Below, one piece after another: positions 33,879 to 46,909 of a stretch of 64,000 bases of DNA. Position 1 is the first letter of the stretch, and each line of letters opens with the position of its first letter. The translations under genes were made by a program, and so were the position numbers. Origin of the DNA: Sciurus carolinensis (Eukaryota; Chordata; Mammalia; Rodentia; Sciuridae); the NCBI RefSeq assembly GCF_902686445.1, contig NC_062224.1, positions 18,207,123 through 18,271,122 on the forward strand, read 5' to 3'. A model generated the notes under the pieces. That model made no database searches, was not told the DNA's origin, and was given only the letters and a program-made list of their open reading frames with translations.

Positions 33879-34714
33879 ACTTGATTTTTTAATAACAATT
33901 TTTTGTCTTGGTATATATTTTTTTTGATAAAAATATTAAAAAAAAAAAAATAAAACATCATGTTCTCAAAAAGAGAAGGAAAAAAACTCTTTTTGGCCTG
34001 AATCAGTACAGAACATTCAGAGGTATGTTGAAGAGAAATCCAAGTGAGCAGGAGGCAGAGGGAAGTGCCCCCTGCAGTGGGACAGGCCCTTCACTGAACT
34101 CAGGCTCCACCCTCACACATAGCCCTTGGGAATGGCCTCCCAATGGTGGACCTTGACCAGGGTTGCAGCTTCTCTCCGCAGCTCCTGCCTACTCTGGGCC
34201 TGACCTTGCCCACCAAAACTTTGCCCCCACCCCCATTTGCAAATGCAAACAGAAAGAGCGACTTATCTGTATTACCCAACCAGGGTAAACAGCCCTTGCC
34301 CGCTCCCTGCCCTCACCCCCAAGGTCAAGTTCCTGAGCCAAAGATATGCACAGAGAGATTTTTTTTCTGTGCCTATTTCCTCCTGGCAAGACTTCTGCAT
34401 GCAGGAGGCTGCAGTTCAGTAGTTTCCTAATCACCATGACAGAAATCTTAGAAGAATCCTTAAGCCATTATAAGGTCCATTCTCAAGCGTGGCCAAACCA
34501 TCTGCCCAATTTTGCCAAGCTCTCTCACATTTTCAGAGGAAGAAACCCCACAACCGCCATCATCCATGCATTCCAGTGACACAACTTTTTCAAATGGGAA
34601 GTCTCCGGAGGCCTCAGCTAATCCTTCAGGTTTGGGGTAGGCCTGCTCCCCTCTGCTCTTGCCTTTTGTGTAAACAGAGACTTGCTCTTGAAGGGCACAC
34701 CTACTTACTACTCA

Positions 34715-34805
34715 TACCACACTCACCAGCTGTGTGACCTTCAAGAAAATCTCAACCTCCCTAAATCTTGGTTTCCCCATGGGTAGAATAAGGGCACTGT
34801 ACCAG
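34715..34805 (+). repeat. MIR SINE fragment
   Basis: 'cagctgtgtgaccttcaagaaaatctcaacctccctaaatc' and tggtttccccatgggtagaa match the central part of MIR. Confidence 0.7.
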
Positions 34806-34819
34806 AGGGTCCCTTGGGC

Positions 34820-35180
34820 CTTGTTATAGAATAAATTGTGTCTTCCCCAAATTCATGTTGAAGCCTTAATCTCCATGGTGATTATATTGGAGATGGGAGT
34901 TTAAAGAAGGTAATTAAGGTCAAATGAAGACATAAGGATAGGGACTTAACTGGATAAAATTGGTGTCCTTACAAGAAAAGGAAGAGATACCAGAGGACTC
35001 CTTCCAACTCTACTTGATTAAGCCCTGAAGAGAGACCACATGCAGATACACCAAGAGGGCAGTCATCTGCAAGCCATAGAGAAAGGTCTTACAGAGCTCA
35101 GCCCTGTGGCACCTTAGTCTTAGATTCACAGGCTTTATAAAAAGAAGTAAGTGTCTGTGGTTTAAACCTTCAGCCTGTGG
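34820..35180 (+). mobile_element. MaLR/MLT1-like LTR relic
   Basis: Diagnostic order: 'aattgtgtcttccccaaattcatgttgaag', gaaggtaattaaggtcaaat, attggtgtccttacaagaaa and ctgtggtttaaacc near the end. Non-coding, strongly diverged. Confidence 0.65.
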
Positions 35181-36574
35181 GACTTGGTTAGAGTAATCTG
35201 TGTGGACTAACTCAGCCGCTTCCGGAGGCCAGTATCCTGTGCTGCAGAGCCCGGTCAGAGGAAAGGTTGTGCCAGGTTCCTGCAGGGCCACCACCACTTT
35301 TGAGTCACGAAAATGGCTTGAGGCCATATGGGGAAACCAGCAATCTCCAGCCTCTCCAGAGAGTCTCAGGGGCAACTCCGGCTTCAGGTATCATCTCTGG
35401 CAACCAGTTTCTACTTCTGCAGGTTGTTTGCCACCCCTGACTGACTCCACCCTCTGTCCCAGTCTCTTCCTTCACAAAGGCCCCCTGAGCCAAACTGGAG
35501 AGAAGCCACCAGGGCTGAGGGGTGGTCTTACACTCCTGGGCTCAAGGGATCATCCTGCCTCAGCCTCCTGAGTATCTGGAACTCTATTTGTTGTCATTTT
35601 TTCCTGTTAGTACAGAATACTGAGACTGGGTGATTTATAGATACAGAAGCTGACTTTGGCTTACAGTTCTGGAGGCTGAGAAGCCCACGAGTGAGGTGCC
35701 AACAGGAGACCTGTGCCGCTTCAACTCCTGGAGAAAGCAGAGGGGAGATGCATGTGTGGCAGCCCTGCTTTGTAGAAATCTGCTCTGGAGTTAGCTCATC
35801 TAGTCCTGCAGAGCAAGCACTCACTCACGTGAGAAGGGCACTGACCCATTCATGAGGGCTTGGCTCTGAGGACCCAGACAACTCCCAACATCCCCCCATT
35901 AAGGAATTAAGGTTCCAACACATGTGGGGGGACACATTCCAACTACAGCAGATAAAGAGAGAGACAGAGAACGTGGGTATGTGGAGTGTTTCTAGTGAGT
36001 GGGCAGTTGTGCACAAACTGTACCTTCCTGTGAGAAGCCATCCTTATTTAGTAGGATCAGACTAGATTGAGCCATGGGACGCAGAGGCCTGGCTTCTAGG
36101 AACTGTGGGGAAGTATGTGGCGCTGGGTGGGAGTGGTTCCCTGTCACCTTCTGAATTTTTCCCCCTAAGCGGATGGCTCCCCTGACTCCACCCTGTCCTG
36201 TCCATCACAAAAGCAGCTCCTCCTGGTCTTGGCCCCCTTTACCTGTGTGTTATAAATAAAAGAGAGTTGGGCTATTCTAGGTTGTTAGAGACCAGAGCTG
36301 ATATGGCCAGACCCATCACGCCCCCTCTCATTTAAAAAGAGTATTGGCTCTTGTGTGTTTATTGATGAGATAAGTTTATGGGTAATTGATTTATAGTCAA
36401 CATCATCCTCTGGCAGTTAACCCTTTTCTCATCCATGTGGGATGTGGCTGAGAGACCCCCATACCTTCCTGTATGCCTTTTCTGTCCCTGAATCCCCTTC
36501 TCTTTCCCTATACCCTTTTTTCCTGGCCATCTATGCCAAGTACTGCTGCCCTCTCTGTTTGGGGGCCTCTTCCA
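35181..36574. other. Intergenic DNA with a B1 fragment
   Basis: Short B1-like minus-strand homology at about 35525-35582 (ctcaagggatcatcctgcct, cagcctcctgagtatctgga). No gene is supported elsewhere in the stretch. Confidence 0.5.
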
Positions 36575-36579
36575 AATCT

Positions 36580-36722
36580 TTTATATTTTTTATTTTGGGA
36601 CAGGGTCTCACTGAGTTGCTTAGGGCCTCACTAAATTGCTGAGGCTGGCTTTAAACTTATAATCCTCCTGTCAGTCTCCCAAGTTGCTGGGATTACAGGC
36701 ATGTGCCTCTGTGCTGGACTTG
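36580..36722 (-). mobile_element. B1-like SINE half
   Basis: Minus strand: cagggtctcactgagttgct, 'aaattgctgaggctggctttaaactta' and gggattacaggcatgtgcct. The ID half is absent. Confidence 0.85.
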
Positions 36723-38940
36723 CTGCTGCATCTTTTGGTCAAAGGCATTTAACTAAGTTTAGCCCACCTCCCCCGAGTCACGGCATGAAGGAACGATTGA
36801 TTCCTAAGTCTGATCCTCTACACACACCTGCCCTCCACTGCAACCCTCTTGCTTAGGCACCTTCACCTCGCTCCCATTTCTGTTTCCCAGGAGCCTGGGC
36901 ATGTCTCCAGAGTACGTTAAACATCCTTTACTCCTGGCTTCTGCTTTTCCTCTACCTGGCTCCTTCATTTGCCTGAGGCTGCACAGTCCCTCCCACCCCA
37001 GTGTCCACATCGCACAGTGGCCATCAAATCTACAGCAGAGCCCCTGGGTACAACATTGCTGCTCTGTTTTCCCTTGCCCAAACTCACCCCTGAGTAGTCC
37101 TGAGCACTGTCCCCTTCCACTTCACTCTCCTGGGGTTTCAAGTCCAACAGAGTCAGCTCCAGAGGCTCCAGCACTTGGCAGCTTCCGACCCTTTCCAAGT
37201 TTCCTTTTCTCATCCTAAACACACGACCCCCTTCCTGTGTTTAGGGAGGGGTCCATGTGATGATCTGTAAGCAGCACTTCACATGGGGACTGGGGGTGTA
37301 AACATCCCAGATTCCCATTACTGTCACTGCCTCTGATGGTGGACCATTGGTCTTCTTGGCTGACTACACCCTTCCCTTTTGGTGATAATCCTCAGAGAGA
37401 TGGGGCATGCCGGGACCTTAGGCTCCTGCCTGAGCTGGTTCTCCAGGCTTCAGGTCAATTCTGTGAGCCACCAGGACACTGACATAACCATAATCAGTTT
37501 GTTTGTGAGTAGGCATCTTGACTGGCACCATGTCTGGCCTATTCTGCCTCTATGGCCCCCAAGCTCTGGACAGCTACCTGTGCACACTCTGCCACTTTTC
37601 AAGTCCAGCCTTTGCTCAAGTAGTTCTCTCTCACCCAACTCTTCTTAACCCAAACAACTTCCATTGCTTTTCAAGAGTTCCCAAAGGTACCCTCCTTCAG
37701 GAAGCTTCTTACCCTCGCCAACTGTGCTAGGTGCCCTTGCTAGGTGTCTCTACTCCTGTCCCACCCTACACCCATAGGAGACCATCAATCCCACTAGGCT
37801 CTGGGATCCCTGGGGAGAAAGATAATAATACAGGACTGGGGGTGTAGCTCAGTGGTAGAACATTGGGGCCTCTCATCCTTCTCCAGGAATACGCATTAAC
37901 AAACACTAGTGGATGGTGGACAGATGGGGTGGGTGGGTAAGTGGATGAGCAGGAAGATGGAGGAAAAGGTGGGTGGGTAGATGACATATCACTGTTTCTA
38001 GATGACTTTGCTCCAATCTCTCCTTGAATGATTTCCAGGCTAATTTTCCTTTGTCAGGCTTGGCTCACTTAATGACCCAAATACCTTTGGAGTTTGTATG
38101 TTGCCTGCCAAATACAGTTCAAACTCCTCAGCCTGGAATCTGGCTTCTACCTACTTTTCCAACTCTTTTCTCCTGTAGTCTCCAGCAAATCATCAGATGT
38201 GTTCTGTGACCTGGCTACACATAGTGTGTCTCTCAGACCTGCAGCATTAGCCTCACTCACTTGGAGCTTTCCAGAAATGGAGAATTCAAAATTTATCTCA
38301 CTTTTCTTGGCCTCTTTTGTCCCAGAGCTCATGCTGTTCCCCAAAATGTATTTGAGAGTCATTCTCTGCTATAATGACAAACACCTGGTGAATAAGGTCC
38401 CTTGCTGTGCTGTACCTTGCCAGATACCTCACACATACCCATGCTGTCCAAGTGCATTCAACAAAGGAATGCGTTAATGGACAAAGGAACAAAGACTTAA
38501 TTTTTAACACAGGAAGAAAGTCTGCAGGATCTCCATTGGTAGCAGCTGCATCAGGCACCTTAGGGTAAGAGTTTCACTGACTTGGTCCTGGCTTTCTTCC
38601 TCTGAAGAGTAGACAGCATCCCAGTTTACCTGCCTGCTCTCCTCCCACAAGCCAAGGATGCTAAGGAGTGAAAAGCAACCTGTGATGGGCACAGGACCCT
38701 GGAGGCCATCCTTCTTGTCTGTCCCATCAGAGGATGCACAGTGAAGTTGCACTAGCATCAACAGCCCTGAGCCCACCCTCTTTAGCAGTCAGTTCCAGTA
38801 TTATAAAGACAAAATCATGAACTTCCTGCCCTTGGTGGGCCTCTTCTCCTCCCACTTCTTCATAAGGAAGACTTCCTGGATTGCCTTCACCAACCTCCCG
38901 TTTCTCAGTATCCCAGTACTTGGTGGGATATGGTTTTTAT
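36723..38940. other. Intergenic DNA with an ID head fragment
   Basis: An isolated ID 5' fragment lies at 37835-37861 (actgggggtgtagctcagtg and the next few bases) and ends abruptly without B box or tail. Several frames of 70-127 codons occur without homology; the sequence is otherwise unique-looking. Confidence 0.5.
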
Positions 38941-38954
38941 GTATATATATATTT

Positions 38955-39045
38955 TTAATGTTCTTTTTGTGGTATTGTGGATTGAACCCAGGGCCTCATG
39001 CATGCTAGGTAAGCACTGTATCACTGAGTCACATTTCCAGCCTTC
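38955..39045 (-). mobile_element. ID SINE
   Basis: Minus strand: the B box complement attgaaccc near 38980 and the A box complement near 39018-39030, ending in the typical ccagcc head. The left T-rich sequence is the tail. Confidence 0.85.
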
Positions 39046-39084
39046 AGTTGTTTATATTGTAGGGTAAAAATGGAATGCTTTTCT

Positions 39085-40270
39085 CCCAAGATCAGGAACA
39101 AAGAAAGATAGCTGCTCACACCACTTCTCTTAATGATTGTACTAGAGATTCTAACCAGTACAACTAAACAAGAAAAAGAAATAGGAGGCATCTAGATTAG
39201 AAAGATGTAAAACTGTTTGTAGGTGACACAATCCTGTATGAAGAAAATCCAAAGAAATACACAAAAAAACTACTAGAACTTATCAGAGTCTAGCAATGTG
39301 ACAAGATACAAGATCAATGTAAAAATGTATTTCTATGTATTACCAATGAACACTCAGAAAATGAGATTTAGAAAATATTTCCATTTATGGTAGCCATCAA
39401 AAATACAAACAATAGGGGCTGGGGTTGTAGATCAGTGGTAGAGTGCTTGCTTAGCAGGTGTGAGGCACTGGGTTCAATCCTCAGCACCACATAAAAATAA
39501 ATAAATAAAATACAGGTATTGTGCCCATTTACAACTAAAAAATATAAAAAAATACAAACAATAATAAATGCTGGAGAGGATGTGGAGAAAAAGGAACACT
39601 ATTACATTGTTGGTGGGATTGTAAATTAGTACAACCACTATGGAATCAGTATGGGAATTCCTCAAAAGACTAGGAATGGAATTGCCACATGTCCCACCTA
39701 TACCACATCTTGGCATTTATCCAAAAGAATTAAAGTCATCATACTATAGCAATATACACACACCCATGTTTGTAGTAACACAATTCATAGCCAAACTATG
39801 AAACCAGCTCACTTGTCCATCAGTGGATGAATGGATAAATAAAAAATGTTACATATGTAAGTGATATACACACATACATACAAAGGAGTCTCAATCAGCC
39901 ATAAAGAATGAAATTATGTCATTTGCAGAAAATGGATGGAACTTGAGAACACTATGTTAAGCGAAACAAGCCAAACTCAGAAAGTCCAGGGTCTTATGTT
40001 TTCTTTCATGTGTGGAAGCTAGACAGAGAAAAGGAAAAGAAATGTGTGTGTGTATGGTGGGGAGTCTCATGAAAATCAGAGACCAGTAGAATAAAGAAAA
40101 GGGACCAGGGGAAAGGATAAAGGGAGGGAAAGGGGAAATACTGGGGAATGATATTGACCAAAGTATATTGTTACTTGTGTCTTGAACAAATATGTAACAA
40201 CAAATCCCACCATTACATATAATTATACTAATAAAAAATGGGAAAAACTAAAAATATGTACAATAACAAA
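39085..40270 (+). mobile_element. Old L1 ORF2 C-terminal region and 3' end
   Basis: Homologous to ORF2 from the region after the catalytic motif through the C-terminus, then a purine-rich 3' UTR ending near 40260. Many stops and frameshifts make it older than the other copies. An ID SINE is nested at 39415-39547. Confidence 0.82.
39415..39547 (+). mobile_element. ID SINE nested in L1
   Basis: ggggctggggttgtagatca through the B box gggttcaatcc and an A-rich tail. The perfect 16-bp repeat aaaaatacaaacaata lies at 39399-39414 and 39548-39563. Confidence 0.93.
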
Positions 40271-40345
40271 AATAAAAATTCAGAAGAGGGGGAAAAGAAA
40301 TATTAATTTCATTCATAATCAAATTCATAATCAAAAATAGTAATA

Positions 40346-40435
40346 CAGGGCTGGGGGTGTAGCTCAGTGGTAGAACATTTGCTTAGCACGTGAGAGTCCC
40401 TGGGTTTGATCCCCAGCACCTCAAAAATAATTATA
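40346..40435 (+). mobile_element. ID SINE
   Basis: gggctgggggtgtagctcag, central region, and B box gggtttgatccccagcacct, then a short A/T-rich tail. Confidence 0.88.
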
Positions 40436-40439
40436 ATGA

Positions 40440-40800
40440 TCACAACAAGAATGCAATTCCTATTACAATTCCAGCAAGATATTTTACAGACATGGACAGC
40501 TTTTTCTAAAATTTAAATGGAAAAACAAAGGAACTAGGTTAGCTAGAACCATCTTGACACAGAGATCAATGGAAGAGACACAGATACCACAAAAGTATGT
40601 TCAACTGACTTCTGACAAAGGTGTGAAAGTAGTTCAGGGGAGGAAGGAGAGCTCTCAACAAATGGGCAGACACAACTGGACATTCACAGACACAAAACAA
40701 TCCTATACCTAAACCATACACCTGATAAGAAAATTAACTTAAAATGGATCATGGAATTTAATATAGAACATAAAACTCTAAAATTTTAGGGGAAAATAGT
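40440..40800 (+). mobile_element. L1 ORF2 fragment
   Basis: 'gcaattcctattacaattcc' and the following stretch to 'ctgataagaaaattaacttaaaatggat' align with the ORF2 region that usually precedes the C-terminus. Degenerate, no open frame. Confidence 0.75.
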
Positions 40801-41814
40801 TGAAAATGTTTAGGACCTAGGGCTAGGCAAAGTTAGACATGTTACCAAAAGCACATCCATGAAAATGAGGTCGCTTCCCTGAGTCTGCAGGCAGCCAGAC
40901 AGTTGCTTAGTGAGGTTCATGTGTCTGGGAGGGACAGCAGTGAGCTGTGGTTGGAGTCCTACCTGATCCAGGTATGCAACATGCACAGACACTGTCAGCC
41001 TGGGCCACTTGGGTTGTGTGTGTCTCCTAAGTCTCCTGTAGGAACAATGCAAAGCACGTAACCAGCAAACAAACAGAAGTCAAATTGAAAGGAAAGGGAA
41101 ACCTAGGTCAGGCAGAACAGAGAGGTATCAGCTTACAGTCAACCTCTTTCTCACGCAGTTTCTGTCCCTGCAGGAGACGTTCTCTTCATTCCTCAAGCCC
41201 CAGGCCCAGGATCAGGGGTCCCAAAAAGTTGTGCAAGACCTGGGCCACTAAAAGTGGCATGGTTTTATGTAGTTTCAGAGGGTAATCTGTCTCCCGGCAA
41301 CACACGCCTCCTTTTCCTTTCCCAGGGCATGTAATCTCTTCAACTCTCTGGCAAGATCTTTGTGTGCCCACCTGTGGACTCAGAAGTCTCCAGAAATCAG
41401 GTCCATCTGGCAATCGTCATTTTCACTGGCATCCTGTAAAAACATTAGGCATGATGCCAGGTTATGCAAACTACCGGAACAGAAGTAGGAAGCTTCTGCA
41501 AGCTCTCCTTCTCAATGAATGATACCACTGGGAACTTTCCACACATGCTCCCTCCATCCCACCCTTCAACCTATCACAAAGACCAGGAAACCTGAGTCCC
41601 TTCACTTTACCTTCCTACATCAATCTTTCTTCAAGGTCTATTACATCTACTTGGAGATTTTATCTTGAATTTGTCTTTTTCTGTCCACTGTCACCTGTCA
41701 TGGACCCTTGTCTAGACCCTTATGATAGGCTGATCACTGATCTCCCTAATTTCATTTTCACCTTATAGCCTGCTCTTTACTGGCAAGCCAAAGAAGTGCC
41801 TTAAAATTAAGTCA

Positions 41815-42335
41815 GATCTAAAATCAGCATACTATAATGATACAGCTACATCAATATTTACAGCAGCACAATTCATAATAGCCAAGTTATGGAATCAGCC
41901 CAGATGCCTGTCAACAGATGAATGGATAAAGAAAATGTGGCATATATATATAATGGAGTAGAATTTTTACCTAGCCATAATAAAGAATGAAATTATGGCA
42001 TTCGTTGGTAAATAGATGAAACTGGAGAACAACATGTTAAGTGAAATAAACCAGACTCAGAAAGTTAAGGGTTGAATGTTTTCTCTCATATCCAGAAGTG
42101 AGAGCAAAATAAGGGAGAAAAATATTGGGGGTGGTAGGGGGAATCCAGTGAAAATAGAAGAGATCAGTGGAGTAGAGGAAAAGGACTGAAGGGGAGGGAA
42201 GAGGGGCAGGAAAAGGGAGGAATGGTGGAATGAAATGGACTAAACTATTCTATGTACATATATGAAAATGCCACAGTGAATTTCACCTTTATATACATCT
42301 ATAAAGCACTAATTAATAAAAAAAAAAAACTGTAA
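41815..42335 (+). mobile_element. L1 3' end
   Basis: Starts in the ORF2 C-terminus (aaaatcagcatactataatg) and runs through the 3' UTR to an A tract at about 42319-42330. Confidence 0.85.
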
Positions 42336-42344
42336 ATAAATAGA

Positions 42345-42510
42345 AGGAAGACCAGTAGAAGAAAGAAAACAGCAGGAAAGAAAAGGGGAGGGAAGGGAAA
42401 GTACTAGGGACTGAATTGGGATAAATACTATTCCATGCTTACATGATTATGTCAGAATGAACTCCAATATTATGTATAACTATAATGCAGTAATTTTTTT
42501 TTAATCAAGT
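42345..42510 (+). mobile_element. Second L1 3' UTR fragment in the same orientation
   Basis: A further copy of the L1 3' UTR polypurine region ('aggggagggaagggaaagtac') and the sequence preceding the poly(A) follows directly after the previous L1 tail. Confidence 0.65.
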
Positions 42511-42849
42511 CAAATAAATCCCACCATTCTCCAAAGAAAATCCAGATTTCTCTCTGCCTTACAAAGCCCTGACATGGGCCTTGCCTCTCAGACCTCTTTT
42601 CCCACTCTTTCACACCTCTGCATGGCTTTTCAGATGGCCACACCTGTTCATTTGTCTCTTATCTCTTCACCTGGAGTGTGCGTCCTCATCCCATGGTGGA
42701 CTCCTTGCTACTCAGGTCTGGGCCTTAACGCTAACCCTCTCTTCAAGTGGAGGGCTCTTCCTACACAGACCCAATCAGACAGTTAACCAAGCTGTCACTG
42801 TGGGCCCAATGACAGACCCCAGGTGCTGTGGGGTTAAACAGCCCTTCAG

Positions 42850-43053
42850 TCAGGTGTGGTGGTGCACACCTGTAATCCCAGCAGCTCAGGAGGCTGAGGC
42901 AGGAGGATTGCAAGTTCAAAGCCAGCCTCAGCAAAAGCAAGGTGCTAAGCAACTGAGACCCTGTCTCTAAATAAAATATGAAATAGGGCTGAGGATGTGG
43001 CTCAGTGGTGGAGTCCCCTGAGTTCAATCCCTAAACAAACAAATAAAAAAACT
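42850..43053 (+). mobile_element. Dimeric B1-ID (MEN-type) SINE with target duplication
   Basis: B1-like half from tcaggtggtg-type sequence at 42850, linker ctctaaataaaatatgaaat, and ID half with a shortened middle and B box gagttcaatccc. The 10-bp repeat agcccttcag is at 42840-42849 and 43054-43063. Confidence 0.92.
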
Positions 43054-43409
43054 AGCCCTTCAGAATCATCCTGATTTGGGGCAAGGATGGCTAGACCCCT
43101 TGTAAACCTGCATTGATCAGTTTGCATGGAACCTTTCCAGGTAATCTCTGGCTGAGATGGCAGCTAAGATCACCCCCAGGGGCTGGAAGCCAAAGGCCAC
43201 ATGCCAAACACATTTCCAGCAGCTCTGGGAACAGGTCCTCAGCAAAAGTGGGCTGTGCAGTATAGGACAGCATCAAGCAACCATCGCTTTCCTTTGCTTG
43301 AGAGTCTTCCTCACTACTCACATGGCTCCCTTCTAGACTGTAAAACCCATAGAAGCTGGACTTTTTGTCTTGCATTTTACTATAACTTTAGCCTAGCATG
43401 TAGTTAAGT

Positions 43410-43595
43410 GTCAAGTGGATGCTTTGTATCCAATTCTCACAAACTCCTGGAACAATTGGAATTTTTATTCTCACGGTGCAAATGAATTATAAGTCTTAGA
43501 TTAAAAAACTTATCCAGGAAGTGGCGGAACCAGAATTTAAATGCGTCTTTTCTTAACTCCAGAGCCAGCATCCCTTCCACTACACTGGGATGAGG
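43410..43595 (-). repeat. MIR SINE relic
   Basis: Minus orientation: 'aacttatccaggaagtggcggaaccagaatttaaatgcg' and 'ccagagccagcatcccttccactacactg' match the complement of the MIR 5' half. Confidence 0.75.
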
Positions 43596-44590
43596 GAAAG
43601 GAGTTAATCAGGTAGTGGGTCCTGTGTTGAAGGATGAGGGTGTACATTCCATAAGTGGCTTTGAACCAGATTACAAGTTACTAAGGATGTGAGCCGTTCT
43701 TCACAATTCCTCTAGGTCTCCATTTTTAATACAATGCCCTGTTAACACAGAAATAGTGTTTAACATTGGTTGTTAAGAACTTCTGCATACCCTTATGCTA
43801 GGCGCACAGGTGAGTGGTCAAAACTGAATAAGGAACAATTCTTATTTCAAAATTGTTTCCTGTTTTGCTCTCTTTACTTCTTATTCTTTGCCAATTCCTT
43901 CTCGAGGAAGCCTGGCAAAAATCCCACTTTTGGTCTCAAGATAACTCTGAAGTATTTTCCTGGTTCACTCTGCTGAAAAAAAAGTCTTTTAGCCTGTGGG
44001 GTTTCAAGAATCCCCATCTCTTCCAAAGGGCATCTTGGATTTTTGTTGGTCCTGCCCCCATCCAAAATGTATCTTGGGAAAATCACTGAGATGATTTGAC
44101 CCAACAGCCTGTTCTTGTCGGGGTAGTCTGGAGAATTCAGAATCTACCATTATATTTTTTAGATGTAGAAGTCATTATCAACATGAAATGGCACATGGTT
44201 TTTCTTATTCAAATAAACCACCAGCCCTGTTACTGGGAGAGAAGAGGAACACAGGAAAAGAAAAAATCTAATGAAGAAAAAGAAGTTTTATGCCTGAATT
44301 TAAGTGTGCAGTGCTCTCTGGGGGAGATGGGGACATTATTTATCTCCTTGGCAAGGAACAGAGCTTGACTCAGCCCAATTTCACCTGAAGGGTAGCATTC
44401 CCACTGCTCTCCAGACACATTTTTCTATAGGCAATATAGTTGGACTTGTGTATGTGATTTCTGGCTGCCAGGTCTGACCTTGATACCTCTGCACACTTGA
44501 AGGATTTATAAGACTTTTAAGGATAGAGCCTTCTTGGCTCATCTGCACACAACACTTAATCAGGCACATAGGCATGGAGGTAGTAATACT
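43596..44590. other. Intergenic DNA, no gene seen
   Basis: AT-rich, unique-looking. Frames of 62-94 codons lack homology. Confidence 0.45.
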
Positions 44591-44599
44591 GTGCATAGT

Positions 44600-44765
44600 T
44601 AACATTTTCTATATTACTATATAAGTCACTATGCTAAGATTCTCATGTCCATTATTCCATTAATTCCTTGTTCAACCCTATTAAATTATCCCTATTTTAC
44701 AGATGCGTAAACTGAGGGGTGGTCAATAACTACCTAAGGTCATGAAGGTGGGAGGTACTGGAGCT
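44600..44765 (-). repeat. MIR SINE relic
   Basis: 'ctattttacagatgcgtaaactgagg' and the following 'taactacctaaggtcatgaagg' match the complement of the MIR core and tail. Confidence 0.75.
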
Positions 44766-45223
44766 AGTGTGGGCCTGTGGCCGGCCTGGACCCTCTATCA
44801 TTCCTCTAGATGTAGAAGTTATTTTAGGTATTTCTTGCCTTTGGTCTTCTATTGAAACAATGTTCCAGACCCCAGTGATCCCTAAATGGCAAAGGTCAAT
44901 GAGAGCCACCTATTCATCTCATAGGTGGGCGGGTAGGCAGAGAGGGGCACCTTTGAGGAAACTCAAGAGGAGGGCCTTCAATCAAACTGGGAGGAGGGCA
45001 GGATGGCCAGCGTTCTTAAGAGATGGTAATTGGATTAAATCTTAAAAGGCAGGTAGCATGAGCCAGTAAAGGAGAGTTATTCTGGCCCAGGAAACATCAC
45101 ACATAAAAAGGTATATTAGTAACAGTATCAACCACTAAAATAGTCCTTTCTACATGCCAACCATTGGAATGAGTAACTTTGTAGATAACATCACTTAATT
45201 TCACAAAACTGCTCAGATTTCTT

Positions 45224-45310
45224 TTTTTTTTTTGGATGCTGGGGATCGAACCCAGGGCCTTATGCTTACAAGGCAAGCACTCTACCGACTGAGCTATCTC
45301 CCCAGCCCCC
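45224..45310 (-). mobile_element. ID SINE with target duplication
   Basis: A near-intact minus-strand copy: T-run, tgctggggatcgaacccagg, and the A box complement near 45280-45296. The repeat cagatttctt is at 45214-45223 and 45311-45320. Confidence 0.93.
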
Positions 45311-45320
45311 CAGATTTCTT

Positions 45321-46120
45321 GATTCCCAGATAGAATGTTAGTTGCATGAGGGCAGAAACCTTTGTGACTTCAGTATTCCTAATACTCACACAGTGCTTAG
45401 TATAGAGTACAGATCAATGAAGTTTTGTCTTCCCACATTCTCCAAGTATTCATCTGAATGTTTAAGTCCAAGAATCTGATATCAAACTGACTATACAACC
45501 TGAAAGTTTTTCAGTGACATACAGAAAGCCAAAAGTAAAAGTACTTGCACAAATACAATGAGATTTGATGCTTTTTCATAGAAAAAGAAACAAGGAAACA
45601 AATATTTGAGTATGTACAATTTTCAGTAACTACTCCCAGAAAAAAGCATGTCCACTGAGATTGCAAATAACTGGATTTCTTTGAACTTCCAAAGATTTAA
45701 AAAAAATTTTTTGTTTAAATTAAGAATGCCTAAACTGTGATTTTATATATAGCATGCTTTTAAAATTTTATTTTACATTGATTTCATATCTATTTTACTT
45801 CTATTCCAACTAAATCTGAACACTGGTCTAAGCATTAATCTAAATGCTGGGACCAGGTATACAAGGCAAGGATGTTTAGAGGTTTTATATATAAAGTATT
45901 TTGAGTTTTTTAAAAACCAAATTTTAGAAATTGAACTTTTAAACAGGAAACTTCACATCGAAGATTTTGAAATAACTCTTTTGAATAGTTCAGAAGACTC
46001 CTGGGATCAGATCACTGAGCCAAGCTGGGCCAGCAGTTCCTTGGACAATTAGTCTTGGTTGCAAAGCTCAAGTCAGTCTCTAAACCTGTGCAAGGTATCT
46101 CAGGAGATGCTGGGATGGTT
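45321..46120. other. Intergenic DNA, no gene seen
   Basis: AT-rich unique-looking sequence with no supported feature. Confidence 0.5.
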
Positions 46121-46124
46121 TACA

Positions 46125-46440
46125 GTATGTATTATGGACTAAATTGGGTCTACTACCACCCTCTTAATGTTCTAATACCCAATAACTAGGATAAGATTGG
46201 TGTCCTTATAAGAAGTAAAGGATACCAGGGATGCTCTGCATCAAGAAAAGGCCATCGCAGAACAGTGAGAAGACTTCCCTCTGCAAGCAAAGGAGACCAG
46301 CCTCAGGAGAAACCAACACAGTTGACACCTCAGTCTTGGACATCCAGTCTTCAGAACTGGGAGAAAGAAATTTCTATTGTTTAAACCACTCATAGTCTGT
46401 GGTGGTATTTTGTTATGGTAGCTAGAGCTGACCTGTACAA
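46125..46440 (+). mobile_element. MaLR/MLT1-like LTR relic
   Basis: Order: tattggactaaattgggtct-like start, attggtgtccttataagaag, 'gagaccagcctcaggagaaaccaacacagttgacacctcagtcttggac' and 'gaaatttctattgtttaaaccac...gtggtattttgttatgg'. The distal part matches the usual LTR end well. Confidence 0.7.
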
Positions 46441-46683
46441 GGAGGAAGAATAAAGATGAAGAGCAGAGAAAATGTTTTTCTCTGACTTCATTTAGTTTTA
46501 AAGCCCAGTGATAAAATAATTCCTGTGCTTAGCTTCATATTTTAGGATCCTTATAATATACTTTGCATTTAAACAAATTCAAATTTGGTCTCTTTCATTT
46601 GCAAATAAATAGCACACCAGGCCCTGCATGGCTCAGTTTACCCCTGAATATGTTAAAAAAAAAAAAAAAAACTTTAAAATCAT

Positions 46684-46890
46684 TTTAGCTGGGTATGATG
46701 GTACATGCCTATAATCTAGCTACTTGGGAGGTTGAGGCAGGTGGATCACAAGTTTGAAGTCAGTCTGGGCAATTTAGTAAGACCTTGTCTCAAAATAAAA
46801 TAAAAAGGATCTGGGATGTACTCAGTGATGGAGTACTTGCTTAGCATGTGCAAAGCCCTGGGTTCAAACCCCAGTACTGCAAAAAACAAA
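46684..46890 (+). mobile_element. Dimeric B1-ID SINE, older
   Basis: B1-like half from agctgggtatgatggtacat, linker ctcaaaataaaataaaaagg, ID half with B box gggttcaaacccc and an A-rich tail. More diverged than the MEN copies with clean duplications. Confidence 0.85.
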
Positions 46891-46909
46891 AATAAAAATA
46901 AACCAAAAA